DNA of 33,316 bases from SIG440 sp045578305 (GCA_045578305.1 JAZNKA010000014.1:1-33316); one strand, 5' to 3'. Positions 14,205 to 23,038 are shown, numbered from the stretch's first letter. Program-made: numbers and translations. Notes: generated by a model not told the origin, from the sequence alone.

Positions 14205-16490
14205 TTAAAGATTTTTCAAAAGATTTACTGCAATTTCGGTATTCTTCTTCGAAAGCAAAACAAATTCGTTGCTTTTTTCCTGCATAGCCGCACAAATCTC
14301 GGTGCGGTTTTCAATTATCTTTTGCGCAAAACCGCAAAGGCGTTTGCAATCTATTTTTTCAACTGACTCGACAAATTCAAGGCCGATGGACTTCATAACC
14401 GCAACAACCTTGGGGTCATAGTCAAGAGCGATTGACGGAACGCCCGCTTTGACTGCGTATATAAGCGAATGAAGTCTCATCCCAAGAACAAATTCACACC
14501 GATTGGCAACTCCAAGCATAAGCTCGGGCGAAAAACCGTTTTGGCTTATTGCTGCGGGCACCTTAAGCCCTTTAAAGATTCTTTCCGAGATTTCCTTGTC
14601 AAAGGTTTTTTGCATGGGAACAATCAGTGGTTTGACAGAGTAAGTATTGTAGACGAACTCGCAAAATTCGCAAATTTTGCTTTCGAAGTCCTTGTCAAGA
14701 GCCTTCCAGTCCCTTACACTGACAAGAAAGATCCTTTCGTCAGGCGAAACGCCGCAAGACAAAAGTGCCTTATCAACAGCTTCTTTTTCTGCAACCGGAA
14801 GCGAAAAGACCGGGTCTGCCGTAACTTCGCAGGGGACCTCGGGCAAAAGGATTTGCGAAAGCTCGTCCTTCGAAGGAAGGTCGCGAAGAGTGATGTAGCT
14901 TGCACTCTTCAGCGTTTTTTGGATATGTTTAAAATTTTTGGCGCGTGTCACAGGGCCAATGCCGTTGGCATAAAGCATAACCTTTGCACCTCTCAGCTTT
15001 GCAAGGCGCATAACGGCAAGATAGTAGTAGAGGGATTTTGAACTTGTGACATCCTGAATAAGACTTCCACCACCGCTTATCAAAAGCTTGGTTTTGCCAA
15101 AAAGTCGCCACAACTTCAAAAAGTCAAGTCTGTCAATCGAATTTACACAGTAGAGCCGGCTTGTTTCGGCAGGATTCTTTGAAAGAACTGTTATTGATAT
15201 ATTGGGGCACATATCCCTAAGCTCCGAGATTATGGCTGACAGTATCGAGTCGTCGCCGCTGTTATGAAATCCGTAATAACCCGAGATAACCACATCAACA
15301 GGTCTTTTGCCACCGCAAATCAGATGGTTTTCGATATCTTTGATTTCGGGCACAAGGGCAGCATCAAACGGGGAGTCTTTTGCCACCGAGAAATACATAC
15401 GCAGGGCATCATTTGCCATTGTGTCTACCGAATAATGTTTTTTTACGGTTTCAAGCGAATATTCGCCAAGTTTTGCACGAAGGTCAGCCTTGTCATTGCC
15501 GAGAGTTTTGAGTAAATCTTCGCAAAGACGCTCGGTGGTTGTTTCCTCGCAGCCACGGCAGCAGAAGTTGGTGTCAATCGAGGCCGCAAGCTTGTCTTCG
15601 TCAAAAATTCCGATATACCCTTCGTTTCCGGCGATTATTGCAGGCTTTTTGCATGCCATTGCCTCAAGCGCTGCACGGCTTACGCCAACAAACACATCGC
15701 AGGATGCCGCAAACTTGTTGATGTCGGTTCTCGCGCCGGTTGTTATTACAACTCGTTTTCCAAGCTGCTCGTTTGTCTGGTCGGCTTCTTTTTTTATCTG
15801 GTCAAAATCATTGCCGCCGCCGACCACCACAACCTCAAGGTTTGGTATGTGAGCTAAAAGCTTGGGCACAGCCTCAATCAGCTTGTGCGCTGCAAGACTT
15901 CGGTCAATATCCATACGGCTGACATAAACTATTCGCATTTTTTCTTCGCCAAAATCAAATTCGGCAGAAATATCGGAATAATCAATGTTCTCCGAGAATT
16001 TGTCTGTATCAACACCGTTTATGGTTACCCCGATATTTTCGGCTTTGCAGCCGTAGTTGTCAATAAGATATTTTTTGATATCGTCGCTCACGGCAAGACT
16101 GCGCTGACCCCAGTTTGTCAAAAGATTAAGTGGAAAGCGGGTTGTAAAAACCCAATGAGCAGTCGATACAAAGCGGAACTTGAGCTTTTTGTGCAAAAGA
16201 CCGCACAAAAAGCCGGGGATGCGTGCATGAGCGTGAACAATGTCAATCCTTAAGTCAAGAATGATTTTTTCAAGAAGCTTGTACGCATTTTTAAGCGAAC
16301 GGGGGTTTTTCCTGTTGAGTGGAACGGTGAAGTGCTTTATTCCGGCATCTTCAAGCTCTTTTACATAGGCGCCGCCGTTTGATGCGACAAAAACCTCCAC
16401 GCCTTTGCGCGCAAGTGCCTTCGAAAGCTCTACTATATGAGTTTCGGCGCCCCCTATATCAAGTTGCATGGTAGCCATCAAAACTTTCAT
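14205..16490 (-). CDS. csaB: Fusion: GT4 glycosyltransferase + polysaccharide pyruvyl transferase CsaB
   Basis: A 761-residue two-domain protein. Residues 1 to about 368 are a GT-B, GT4-type glycosyltransferase: GGAETHIVELSKAL (13-26), VHAHARIPG (85-93), the NGVDTDKF region (158-165), and SRAALEAMACKKPAII (271-286) as the donor-nucleotide site. After a linker, about 398-761 is a CsaB/PssM-like pyruvyl transferase: VISGYYGFHNSGDDSIL (401-417), ISGGGSLIQD, ANGIGP and GMRLHSLIYA. CsaB adds a pyruvate ketal to the secondary wall polymer that anchors SLH-domain S-layer proteins, so the fusion may add a sugar and then pyruvylate it; that coupling is inference. No membrane segment or signal is seen. 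The ATG at 16490 has GGAG 7 bases upstream. It lies 86 bases after the LCP gene, probably in the same operon. Confidence 0.88.
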   Translation of the reverse strand: MKVLMATMQLDIGGAETHIVELSKALARKGVEVFVASNGGAYVKELEDAGIKHFTVPLNRKNPRSLKNAYKLLEKIILDLRIDIVHAHARIPGFLCGLLHKKLKFRFVSTAHWVFTTRFPLNLLTNWGQRSLAVSDDIKKYLIDNYGCKAENIGVTINGVDTDKFSENIDYSDISAEFDFGEEKMRIVYVSRMDIDRSLAAHKLIEAVPKLLAHIPNLEVVVVGGGNDFDQIKKEADQTNEQLGKRVVITTGARTDINKFAASCDVFVGVSRAALEAMACKKPAIIAGNEGYIGIFDEDKLAASIDTNFCCRGCEETTTERLCEDLLKTLGNDKADLRAKLGEYSLETVKKHYSVDTMANDALRMYFSVAKDSPFDAALVPEIKDIENHLICGGKRPVDVVISGYYGFHNSGDDSILSAIISELRDMCPNISITVLSKNPAETSRLYCVNSIDRLDFLKLWRLFGKTKLLISGGGSLIQDVTSSKSLYYYLAVMRLAKLRGAKVMLYANGIGPVTRAKNFKHIQKTLKSASYITLRDLPSKDELSQILLPEVPCEVTADPVFSLPVAEKEAVDKALLSCGVSPDERIFLVSVRDWKALDKDFESKICEFCEFVYNTYSVKPLIVPMQKTFDKEISERIFKGLKVPAAISQNGFSPELMLGVANRCEFVLGMRLHSLIYAVKAGVPSIALDYDPKVVAVMKSIGLEFVESVEKIDCKRLCGFAQKIIENRTEICAAMQEKSNEFVLLSKKNTEIAVNLLKNL

Positions 16491-16505
16491 AACAAAACTC
16501 CGTTC

Positions 16506-16569
16506 TGTCAGGGAATCTGACAAAATTTTTAATATACCAAAGGTACGCAAGCTGTTGCCGCGTACCTTT
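16506..16569 (-). promoter_or_regulatory. Two hairpins in the LCP-csaB gap
   Basis: In transcript order (minus strand) a perfect 10-bp stem (16539-16548 with 16560-16569, 11-base loop) lies just past the LCP stop, then a 6-bp stem (16506-16511 with 16517-16522) just before the csaB Shine-Dalgarno. The first lacks a strong T-tract, so it may reduce rather than stop read-through. Confidence 0.45.
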
Positions 16570-16576
16570 AAAATAC

Positions 16577-17554
16577 TTAATTCTCAGCCTCAGCGGTTTC
16601 GTCATCAAATTCTGCCGACGGACTGAAAACAGTCTCGACAAGCTCGGCTGTTTTTGCGTTGTCGCAAATAAAGTACGATGCGCCGTTTATTGTCTGTGAT
16701 GCGCCGGGCAACTGATACATTTTCATTTTATCCGGTGTTATTTTGCGAATTGCGCCAAGATGCTTGATCAAATCCTTGCCGGTGTAGTTTGTCCGCACGT
16801 TTTTGGTCACAACCTCAAAAATCTCGTTTGCTTTAAGCAGATATTTTGCATTGACTTTTTGCGAAATCAAAGCTTTGATAAATGCCTGCTGCGCCTCGAT
16901 CCTGCCAAGGTCGCCCATCGCATATCCGGGGAAGCCCGGGTTTCCTTTGCGGAATCTGACAAAGTCGTGTGCCTTTTTGCCGTCAAGGACCTGAAGCCCG
17001 GGTTGAAGGTCGATATGAAGTCCCTGAACAGGGTCGTCGTACTTCATGCGGAACGGAACATTAAATTCCACTCCGCCAAGCGCATCGATAATTTCGGTAA
17101 ATCCGTCAAAGTTGACACTCATAAAGTAATGAATGGGAAGCCCGGTAAGAAGCTTTACCTTTTGGACAGTCAGGTCCTCGGGCGCCTGAAGATTGCCGCG
17201 CTTGACTTCCTGATATCCAATGCCGACTGCGGCGTTGATTTTCTGGTAGTATTTTCCGACAAGAACACGCGTATCGCGGGGGATTGACAAAACACTAAGT
17301 CTGCCTGTCTTACCGTTTAAGCTGGCAAGCATAATGGTGTCGCTGCGCATACCGCCCTTGTCAACACCAAGAAGCAGAATGTTCACCATGCCGGCATTTG
17401 CAGATTTGTCCAAAGACTGCAGGGCAATTTCTTCACCAAAACTGAAGCTTGCAAGAAATTTGGCAGAAATCACGCCGCCCACGGTTGCAAACACAATGCA
17501 AAACACACATATAAAGGATATTATTGTTTTTTCTTTTTTGCTGAAGGTGTTCAA
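16577..17554 (-). CDS. LytR-CpsA-Psr (LCP) family cell-wall polymer ligase
   Basis: A 325-residue membrane-anchored protein. LCP enzymes transfer lipid-linked wall polymers (teichoic acids, capsule, secondary polysaccharides) onto peptidoglycan outside the cell. One membrane segment (about 10-32) follows a lysine-rich head. The catalytic domain has NILLLGVD (58-65), MRSDTIMLASL (69-79) with R70 and D72, and SIPRDTRV (90-97), the conserved Arg/Asp set that binds polyprenyl phosphate, then FDGFTEIIDALGGVEF and VRFRK. The TTG at 17554 is favoured as start because AAGGATG lies about 5 bases upstream; another in-frame TTG at 17584 has no good site. It has its own promoter and is followed by the GT-CsaB gene, which suggests that the attached polymer is the pyruvylated one. 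Confidence 0.9.
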   Translation of the reverse strand: MNTFSKKEKTIISFICVFCIVFATVGGVISAKFLASFSFGEEIALQSLDKSANAGMVNILLLGVDKGGMRSDTIMLASLNGKTGRLSVLSIPRDTRVLVGKYYQKINAAVGIGYQEVKRGNLQAPEDLTVQKVKLLTGLPIHYFMSVNFDGFTEIIDALGGVEFNVPFRMKYDDPVQGLHIDLQPGLQVLDGKKAHDFVRFRKGNPGFPGYAMGDLGRIEAQQAFIKALISQKVNAKYLLKANEIFEVVTKNVRTNYTGKDLIKHLGAIRKITPDKMKMYQLPGASQTINGASYFICDNAKTAELVETVFSPSAEFDDETAEAEN

Positions 17555-17619
17555 ATTACATCCTTGCCTTTCGTAAATAGTCAAATTCTGAAAAATTCAT
17601 TTTTCATCAAGATACATTT

Positions 17620-17648
17620 AGTATATCCAAAGTGCCGGCAAAAGTCAA
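17620..17648 (-). promoter_or_regulatory. Promoter of the LCP-csaB unit
   Basis: On the minus strand, -35 TTGACT (17643-17648), a 17-base spacer and -10 TATACT (17620-17625), about 65 bases before the chosen TTG start. Confidence 0.7.
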
Positions 17649-17687
17649 CAGACACAGGAGCTTTGAAATCAAAATTTAACAAATTGG

Positions 17688-17969
17688 TTACATTTCGCAA
17701 AGGTTTTTGTCTGTGCGGCGATAAAGAATGAAACGATTGCCGATTACCTGAACAACCTGCGAGCAGGTTGCTGCAGCAAGTTCTTCTGCAACCTCGCGCG
17801 CAGACATCATCGCATTTTCGAGGACGTTTCCTTTTATAAGCTCGCGCGCTTCAAGCGCGTCATCGATTTGCTTTATTACATTTTCGGTAATGCCGTCTTT
17901 TCCCACCTGATAAAGAGAGGGAACACGGTTGGCAAGACCTCTGAGGTATGCCCTTTCCTTGCTGGTCAT
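17688..17969 (-). CDS. yhbY: YhbY/CRM-domain RNA-binding protein
   Basis: A 93-residue protein consisting of one CRM (CRS1-YhbY) domain, which associates with pre-50S ribosomal particles in E. coli; the Bacillus form is YqeI. It has the LRGLANRVPSLYQVGKDGIT start (9-28), ALEARELIKGNVL (38-50), and the C-terminal IGNRFILYRR with the GxxF-type RNA-contact loop. The ATG follows the rsmA stop by 6 bases with GAAAGGATTG as ribosome site, so the two are very likely co-transcribed; both act on ribosome assembly. After it there is about 130 bases without a gene, then the LCP unit. Confidence 0.93.
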   Translation of the reverse strand: MTSKERAYLRGLANRVPSLYQVGKDGITENVIKQIDDALEARELIKGNVLENAMMSAREVAEELAAATCSQVVQVIGNRFILYRRTDKNLCEM

Positions 17970-17975
17970 AAAAAT

Positions 17976-18842
17976 TCAATCCTTTCTATTCATTAGTATG
18001 TCTGAAAGCCGCCCAAATTCCTCGAGCGAAAGCTTTTCTCCACGGATGGAGGGGTCAAGGTTAAGTGTCTCAAGCGCGGCAGAGACGGATGATTTTTCGA
18101 GTGAAACATATGGACTTTTTGAAAGTGCGTTAACAAGCGTCTTTCGTCGCTGCCCGAATGCAGATTTTATTATTTTGAACATAAATTCTCTGTCGGATAC
18201 ATCAACCCGGGGTTTTTCCAAAACCGAAAGGCTGATTACGGTTGATGCCACCTTTGGCTGAGGCAAAAAGCAATGCGGCTCGGCACTGCAGACAATTTTT
18301 GGCTCGGTATAAAAGCTGACCGCTGCCGAAAGCGCGCCGTAATCCTTGCCACCGGGAGACGCTGCCATACGCTCGGCAACCTCTTTTTGTACCATAACGG
18401 TAAGAGATTTTACGGGAATTTCGTTTTCTAAAAAAGTCATAATTATCGGAGTCGTAATATAATAAGGAAGATTTGCAACAACCGCGACCGGCATATCCCC
18501 GAATTTTTCGGCAAGAAGTGCACGTATATCAATCTTCATTATGTCAGCAAAAACAACCTCGGTGTTTTCAAAATCGGCAAGAGTCTCGGCAAGAAGGTTT
18601 TCAAGGCTTTTGTCGATTTCAACGGCAACAACCTTGCCAGCTGCATTTGCAAGCTCACGAGTAAGTGTTCCTGCACCTGGCCCTATTTCAAGGACACCCC
18701 AGTTTTTGTCAATACCCGAGCCTTCAACTATTTTGTCAAGTATGCTTTGGTCAATCAAAAAGTTCTGGCCCAGAGACTTCGAAAAAGAAAAACCATGCCG
18801 TTCGATAACGGCTTTAAGTTCTTTAGGGTTTGAAAGCGTCAC
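17976..18842 (-). CDS. rsmA: 16S rRNA (adenine1518-N6/adenine1519-N6)-dimethyltransferase
   Basis: A 288-residue SAM-dependent enzyme (KsgA) that dimethylates two adjacent adenines near the 3' end of 16S rRNA late in 30S assembly. Motifs are SKSLGQNFL (21-29), the SAM loop EIGPGAGTLT (52-61), VEIDKSL (74-80), and the catalytic NLPYYITTPII (124-134). FGQRRKTLVNAL near the C-terminus is also typical. The GTG at 18842 is chosen because of the strong AAAGGAGGGG site about 5 bases upstream and because it gives the usual family N-terminus; 50 more open codons upstream are A/T-rich with no similarity. It is divergent from rpoB and leads a unit with yhbY. Confidence 0.95.
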   Translation of the reverse strand: MTLSNPKELKAVIERHGFSFSKSLGQNFLIDQSILDKIVEGSGIDKNWGVLEIGPGAGTLTRELANAAGKVVAVEIDKSLENLLAETLADFENTEVVFADIMKIDIRALLAEKFGDMPVAVVANLPYYITTPIIMTFLENEIPVKSLTVMVQKEVAERMAASPGGKDYGALSAAVSFYTEPKIVCSAEPHCFLPQPKVASTVISLSVLEKPRVDVSDREFMFKIIKSAFGQRRKTLVNALSKSPYVSLEKSSVSAALETLNLDPSIRGEKLSLEEFGRLSDILMNRKD

Positions 18843-18915
18843 AAAAGTCCCCTCCTTTTTGTCGGGCAAATATATGAAAGTTGTCCGTTTTTGAGTTTGT
18901 AAAATATAAAACAAT

Positions 18916-18941
18916 AGCACCAGAAAATCCGGTGCTTTTTT
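18916..18941 (+). terminator. Plus-strand terminator-like hairpin upstream of rpoB
   Basis: A 6-bp stem AGCACC/GGTGCT (18916-18921 with 18931-18936), followed by a T5-T6 tract on the plus strand (to 18941). No plus-strand gene lies before it, so it may block antisense transcription entering the rpoB promoter region, or act in the minus-strand rsmA leader. Confidence 0.45.
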
Positions 18942-18978
18942 AAAATCAAAAAAATTTACCAAATTTCGCAAAAATTCA

Positions 18979-19007
18979 TTGACAAAGCACACAAGCTGTG
19001 ATATAAT
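18979..19007 (+). promoter_or_regulatory. Perfect-consensus SigA promoter of rpoBC
   Basis: -35 TTGACA (18979-18984), 17-base spacer, -10 TATAAT (19002-19007): a full consensus match. Transcription would begin near 19014, giving a leader of about 240 bases before rpoB. Confidence 0.85.
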
Positions 19008-19173
19008 GGCTATCTATTATAGTGCGTCTTTTTGCGAATTTTTCAATTTCACCCATATTTTTACTGTTATTTTGATGTATTTTCAGTATAGCACAAGCTT
19101 TACTAAAATGCAATAGCTGATTTAAAAATTTTTGTGAAACTTTTTCAAAAAAAGCAAAAGAAACCACTATATA

Positions 19174-19228
19174 TTGTGCTGTTCTAATTAAATTATATAC
19201 TAATTTTGGTCGTCTTTCGGTATGACCA
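19174..19228 (+). promoter_or_regulatory. Second possible rpoB promoter and leader hairpin
   Basis: TTGTGC (19174-19179), a 16-base spacer and TATACT (19196-19201) make a weaker promoter. A 7-bp stem (19207-19213 with 19222-19228, one G-T pair) lies directly after it and 10-15 bases before the GAGGTGAT ribosome site. The rest of 18843-19256 is A/T-rich with no gene seen. Confidence 0.4.
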
Positions 19229-19256
19229 CAAATATTACGAAGAGGTGATTTGTTTT

Positions 19257-22200
19257 ATGGTACATCCGGTGAAACTTGGCAGAAACACGCGTATGAGCTA
19301 TGGCAAGATAAGAGAAGTTATTGACATGCCCAATCTTATCGAAATCCAGAAAAACTCGTATGATTGGTTTCTCAGCGAAGGACTTAAAGAAGTCTTCCAC
19401 GATGTGTCACCTATTACGGATTATGCAGGAAATCTTATTTTGGAGTTTATTGACTACAGAATAGATATGAATCCGAAATACGACATCGAAGAATGTAAGG
19501 AAAGGGATGCCACATACGCAGCCCCCTTGCGTGTAAAGGTAAGACTTATCAACAAAGAAACCGGCGAGGTTAAAGAACAGGAAATCTTTATGGGCGATTT
19601 CCCGATCATGACACCGTCGGGCACCTTTATCATAAACGGAGCAGAGCGTGTTATCGTCAGCCAGCTTGTCCGTGCACCTTCGGTGTACTTTGACGACAAG
19701 TTTGACAAAATCGGCAAAAAGCTGTTTTCGTCTCAGGTTATCCCCAACCGTGGTGCATGGCTTGAATACGAGACCGACAGCAACGATTTGTTCCATGTAA
19801 AAATCGACAAAATGAGAAAGACCCCCATCACGGTTCTTATCCGTGCTCTTGGCTTTGGCACAGATGCCGAAATCATCGACCTCTTTGGTGAGGACGAGCG
19901 TATCCTTCGCACAATGGAAAAGGATACAACCAAGACCTATGAAGAGGGTCTCTTAGAGATATACAGAAAACTCCGTCCGGGCGAGCCTCCCACAATCGAG
20001 AGCGCACGTTCGCTCATTACCAATTTGTTCTTTGACCCCAAACGCTATGATCTGGCAAGGGTCGGCAGATACAAGTTCAACAAAAAGCTTGCTCTTGAGG
20101 GCAGAATTGTCGGCTTTACAGCTGCCGAAAATCTGGTTGATCAGGAAACAGGCGAGCTTATCGTTTCGGCAGGCGAAAAGATTACCAAAGAGATGGCAAA
20201 AGCTTTGGAAAAGGCAGGCATCAGCTCGGTTACACTTCAGCTTGACGAAGGCAAGACCACAAAGGTTCTTTCAAACGGAATGGTTGAGCTTGCTGATTTG
20301 GTTGATTACAATCCCAGAGATTACGAAATAAACGAAAAAGTCCGTTACTCAATCCTTAAAGAAATTATGGAAGAGTACCCGGATATGAATTCTGACGAGT
20401 TCAAAAAAGCTCTTACCGAGCGTCGTGACGAGCTTATCCCCCGTCATATCGTTGTTGACGATATCATTGCATCGATTTCGTATATCGGCAATCTGGCTGC
20501 AGGCGTTGGCTCGGTTGACGACATTGACCATCTTGGAAACCGTCGCTTAAGAAGTGTTGGCGAGCTGCTTCAGAACCAGTTCCGCATCGGTCTTTCAAGA
20601 ATGGAAAGAGTTGTTCGCGAAAGAATGTCAACTCAGGACCTTGACGCGATAACCCCGCAGACGCTTATAAACATCAGACCTGTGACTTCTGCTGTCAAAG
20701 AATTCTTTGGTTCATCGCAGCTTTCACAGTTTATGGACCAGATCAATCCCCTTGGCGAGCTTACTCACAAGAGAAGACTTTCGGCGCTTGGTCCCGGCGG
20801 TCTTTCAAGAGAAAGAGCCGGCTTTGAAGTGCGTGACGTTCATCATTCGCACTATGGCCGTATGTGTCCTATCGAGACCCCTGAAGGTCCCAACATCGGT
20901 CTTATCAACTCGCTTTCGGGCTTTGCAAAGGTAAATGAATATGGCTTTATTGAGGCTCCTTACCGCAAGGTTGACAAGGAGACAGGCTGTGTTACCGACG
21001 AAGTTGAATATATGACAGCTGATACCGAGGACGGATTTTATATCGCTCAGGCAAACGAACCTATCGGTGAAGACGGAAAGTTCGTTTCAAAGAAGGTTGT
21101 TACAAGATACAGAGATGAATTTCTTGAGGTTTCGGCAGAGCCGGGCAAGTGTCGTGTTGACTATATGGACGTGTCGCCCAGACAGGTTACTTCAATTGCG
21201 ACAGCAATGATACCCTTCCTTGAAAACGACGATGCTAACCGTGCACTCATGGGCTCGAACATGCAGCGTCAGGCTGTTCCGCTTCTTCTTCCCGAGTCAC
21301 CGATTATCGGTACCGGCATGGAACACAAGGCGGCAAAAGACTCAGGCGTTTGTATCCTTGCAAAGCGTGGCGGTGTTGTTTCAAAGGTTTCGGCATGCCA
21401 GATAGAGGTTAAGACCGACGAAGGCGAAACCGATACCTACAAGCTTATCAAGTTCACCCGTTCGAACCAGGGTATGTGCATAAACCAAAGACCCATAGTG
21501 GTAGAGGGCGAAAGAGTTGAAGCTGGCGACATCATCGCTGACGGACCTTCAACCAAAAACGGCGAAATCGGTCTTGGCCGCAACATCCTTATTGGTTTTA
21601 TGACCTGGGAAGGCTACAACTACGAGGACGCTATGCTCATCAATGAGCGTCTTGTAAAAGAAGATATACTCACATCTATTCATATTGAAGAATACGAAAT
21701 CGAGGCACGTGACACAAAACTCGGCCCCGAAGAAATCACACGCGACATCCCCAATGTGGGCGAAGATGCACTCAAAGACCTTGACGAACGCGGTATCATC
21801 CGCATCGGCGCCGAGGTTGAAAGTGGCGACATTCTTGTCGGCAAGGTTACACCCAAGGGCGAAACCGAGCTTTCGGCAGAAGAAAGACTTCTTCGTGCAA
21901 TCTTTGGCGAAAAAGCGCGCGAGGTCCGCGACACATCACTCCGCGTTCCTCATGGTGAATATGGTATCATAGTGGATGTCAAAGTCTTCACTCGCGAAAA
22001 CAGCGACGAGCTGCCCCCGGGTGTAAGCCAGATTGTCCGTTGCTATATCGCTCAAAAGAGAAAGATTTCTGTCGGCGATAAGATGGCGGGCCGTCATGGT
22101 AACAAGGGTGTTATTTCAAGAATTCTTCCCGAAGAGGATATGCCGTTCCTTCCGGATGGTACTCCGCTTCAGATAGTTCTTAACCCATTGGGCGTTCCTT

Positions 22201-23000
22201 CACGTATGAACATCGGTCAGGTGCTTGAGGTGCATCTTGGCTATGCTGCAAAGGCCCTTGGCTGGAAGGTTGCAACACCGGTATTTGACGGTGCAAACGA
22301 AGATGATATTATGGACGCTTTGGAACAGGCAGGCTATGAACGAGACGGCAAGACCATACTTTATGACGGCCGTACAGGTGAGGCATTTGACAATCGTGTT
22401 ACGGTTGGTTATATGCACATGCTCAAGCTTGCTCACTTGGTTGATGACAAAATCCATGCCCGCTCGACAGGTCCTTATTCACTGGTTACTCAGCAGCCAC
22501 TTGGCGGTAAAGCTCAGTTCGGTGGCCAGAGATTCGGTGAAATGGAAGTTTGGGCACTTGAGGCATACGGCGCTGCATACACGCTTCAGGAAATCCTTAC
22601 GGTTAAGTCTGACGATGTGGTAGGTCGTGTTAAAACATATGAAGCTATTGTCAAAGGCGAAAACATTCCGAAGCCGGGCGTTCCCGAATCGTTTAAGGTT
22701 CTTATCAAAGAACTCCAGAGTCTTGCTCTTGATGTAAAAGTTCTGGACGAAAACGGCGAGGAAGTTATCCTTAAAGAAAGCATTGACGATGACGAGCCGG
22801 CAGATCTCCAGGTAAGCATTGACAAGGCAGAGGATGCACCTGATACTCAGTACGAGGAGCAGGTTTCATCCGACGAGGACCTCATTGACAGCGAGCTGTT
22901 CTATGACTTTGAGGACACAGCTTTGGAAAATGCCGAAGACGATGATTATGACTTTGTTTCTGACGAAGATCTGGACGACATCGACGAGGATGAACTCTAA
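19257..23000 (+). CDS. rpoB: RNA polymerase subunit beta
   Basis: A 1247-residue beta subunit, one half of the RNA polymerase catalytic cleft. The rifampicin pocket is standard: SSQLSQFMDQINPLGELTHK and RRLSALGPGGLSRERAGFE, with the Gln, Asp, His and Ser contact residues in place, so no rifampicin-resistance change is visible. ETPEGPNIGLINSL, the GDKMAGRHGNKGV active-site lysine/histidine region and the C-terminal FGEMEVWALEAYGA clamp segment are present. The ATG at 19257 gives the usual MVHPVKLGRNTRMSYGKI start and has GAGGTGAT upstream. Oddly, residues 1174-1247 form a very acidic tail (35 Asp/Glu, 1 Lys of 74). rplJ/rplL, usually just upstream in Firmicutes, are absent; the gene has its own promoter. 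rpoC follows after 112 bases. Confidence 0.97.
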   Translation: MVHPVKLGRNTRMSYGKIREVIDMPNLIEIQKNSYDWFLSEGLKEVFHDVSPITDYAGNLILEFIDYRIDMNPKYDIEECKERDATYAAPLRVKVRLINKETGEVKEQEIFMGDFPIMTPSGTFIINGAERVIVSQLVRAPSVYFDDKFDKIGKKLFSSQVIPNRGAWLEYETDSNDLFHVKIDKMRKTPITVLIRALGFGTDAEIIDLFGEDERILRTMEKDTTKTYEEGLLEIYRKLRPGEPPTIESARSLITNLFFDPKRYDLARVGRYKFNKKLALEGRIVGFTAAENLVDQETGELIVSAGEKITKEMAKALEKAGISSVTLQLDEGKTTKVLSNGMVELADLVDYNPRDYEINEKVRYSILKEIMEEYPDMNSDEFKKALTERRDELIPRHIVVDDIIASISYIGNLAAGVGSVDDIDHLGNRRLRSVGELLQNQFRIGLSRMERVVRERMSTQDLDAITPQTLINIRPVTSAVKEFFGSSQLSQFMDQINPLGELTHKRRLSALGPGGLSRERAGFEVRDVHHSHYGRMCPIETPEGPNIGLINSLSGFAKVNEYGFIEAPYRKVDKETGCVTDEVEYMTADTEDGFYIAQANEPIGEDGKFVSKKVVTRYRDEFLEVSAEPGKCRVDYMDVSPRQVTSIATAMIPFLENDDANRALMGSNMQRQAVPLLLPESPIIGTGMEHKAAKDSGVCILAKRGGVVSKVSACQIEVKTDEGETDTYKLIKFTRSNQGMCINQRPIVVEGERVEAGDIIADGPSTKNGEIGLGRNILIGFMTWEGYNYEDAMLINERLVKEDILTSIHIEEYEIEARDTKLGPEEITRDIPNVGEDALKDLDERGIIRIGAEVESGDILVGKVTPKGETELSAEERLLRAIFGEKAREVRDTSLRVPHGEYGIIVDVKVFTRENSDELPPGVSQIVRCYIAQKRKISVGDKMAGRHGNKGVISRILPEEDMPFLPDGTPLQIVLNPLGVPSRMNIGQVLEVHLGYAAKALGWKVATPVFDGANEDDIMDALEQAGYERDGKTILYDGRTGEAFDNRVTVGYMHMLKLAHLVDDKIHARSTGPYSLVTQQPLGGKAQFGGQRFGEMEVWALEAYGAAYTLQEILTVKSDDVVGRVKTYEAIVKGENIPKPGVPESFKVLIKELQSLALDVKVLDENGEEVILKESIDDDEPADLQVSIDKAEDAPDTQYEEQVSSDEDLIDSELFYDFEDTALENAEDDDYDFVSDEDLDDIDEDEL

Positions 23001-23038
23001 AGTCGGACACAAACAGATGCTTATGTCTTAAAAGATTT

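Noticed and set aside
18877..18892. A 16-base string shared with 33138-33153 (AAAGTTGTCCGTTTTT)
   Set aside because: A single 16-base A/T-rich match in 33 kb can arise by chance, and the flanks do not extend it.
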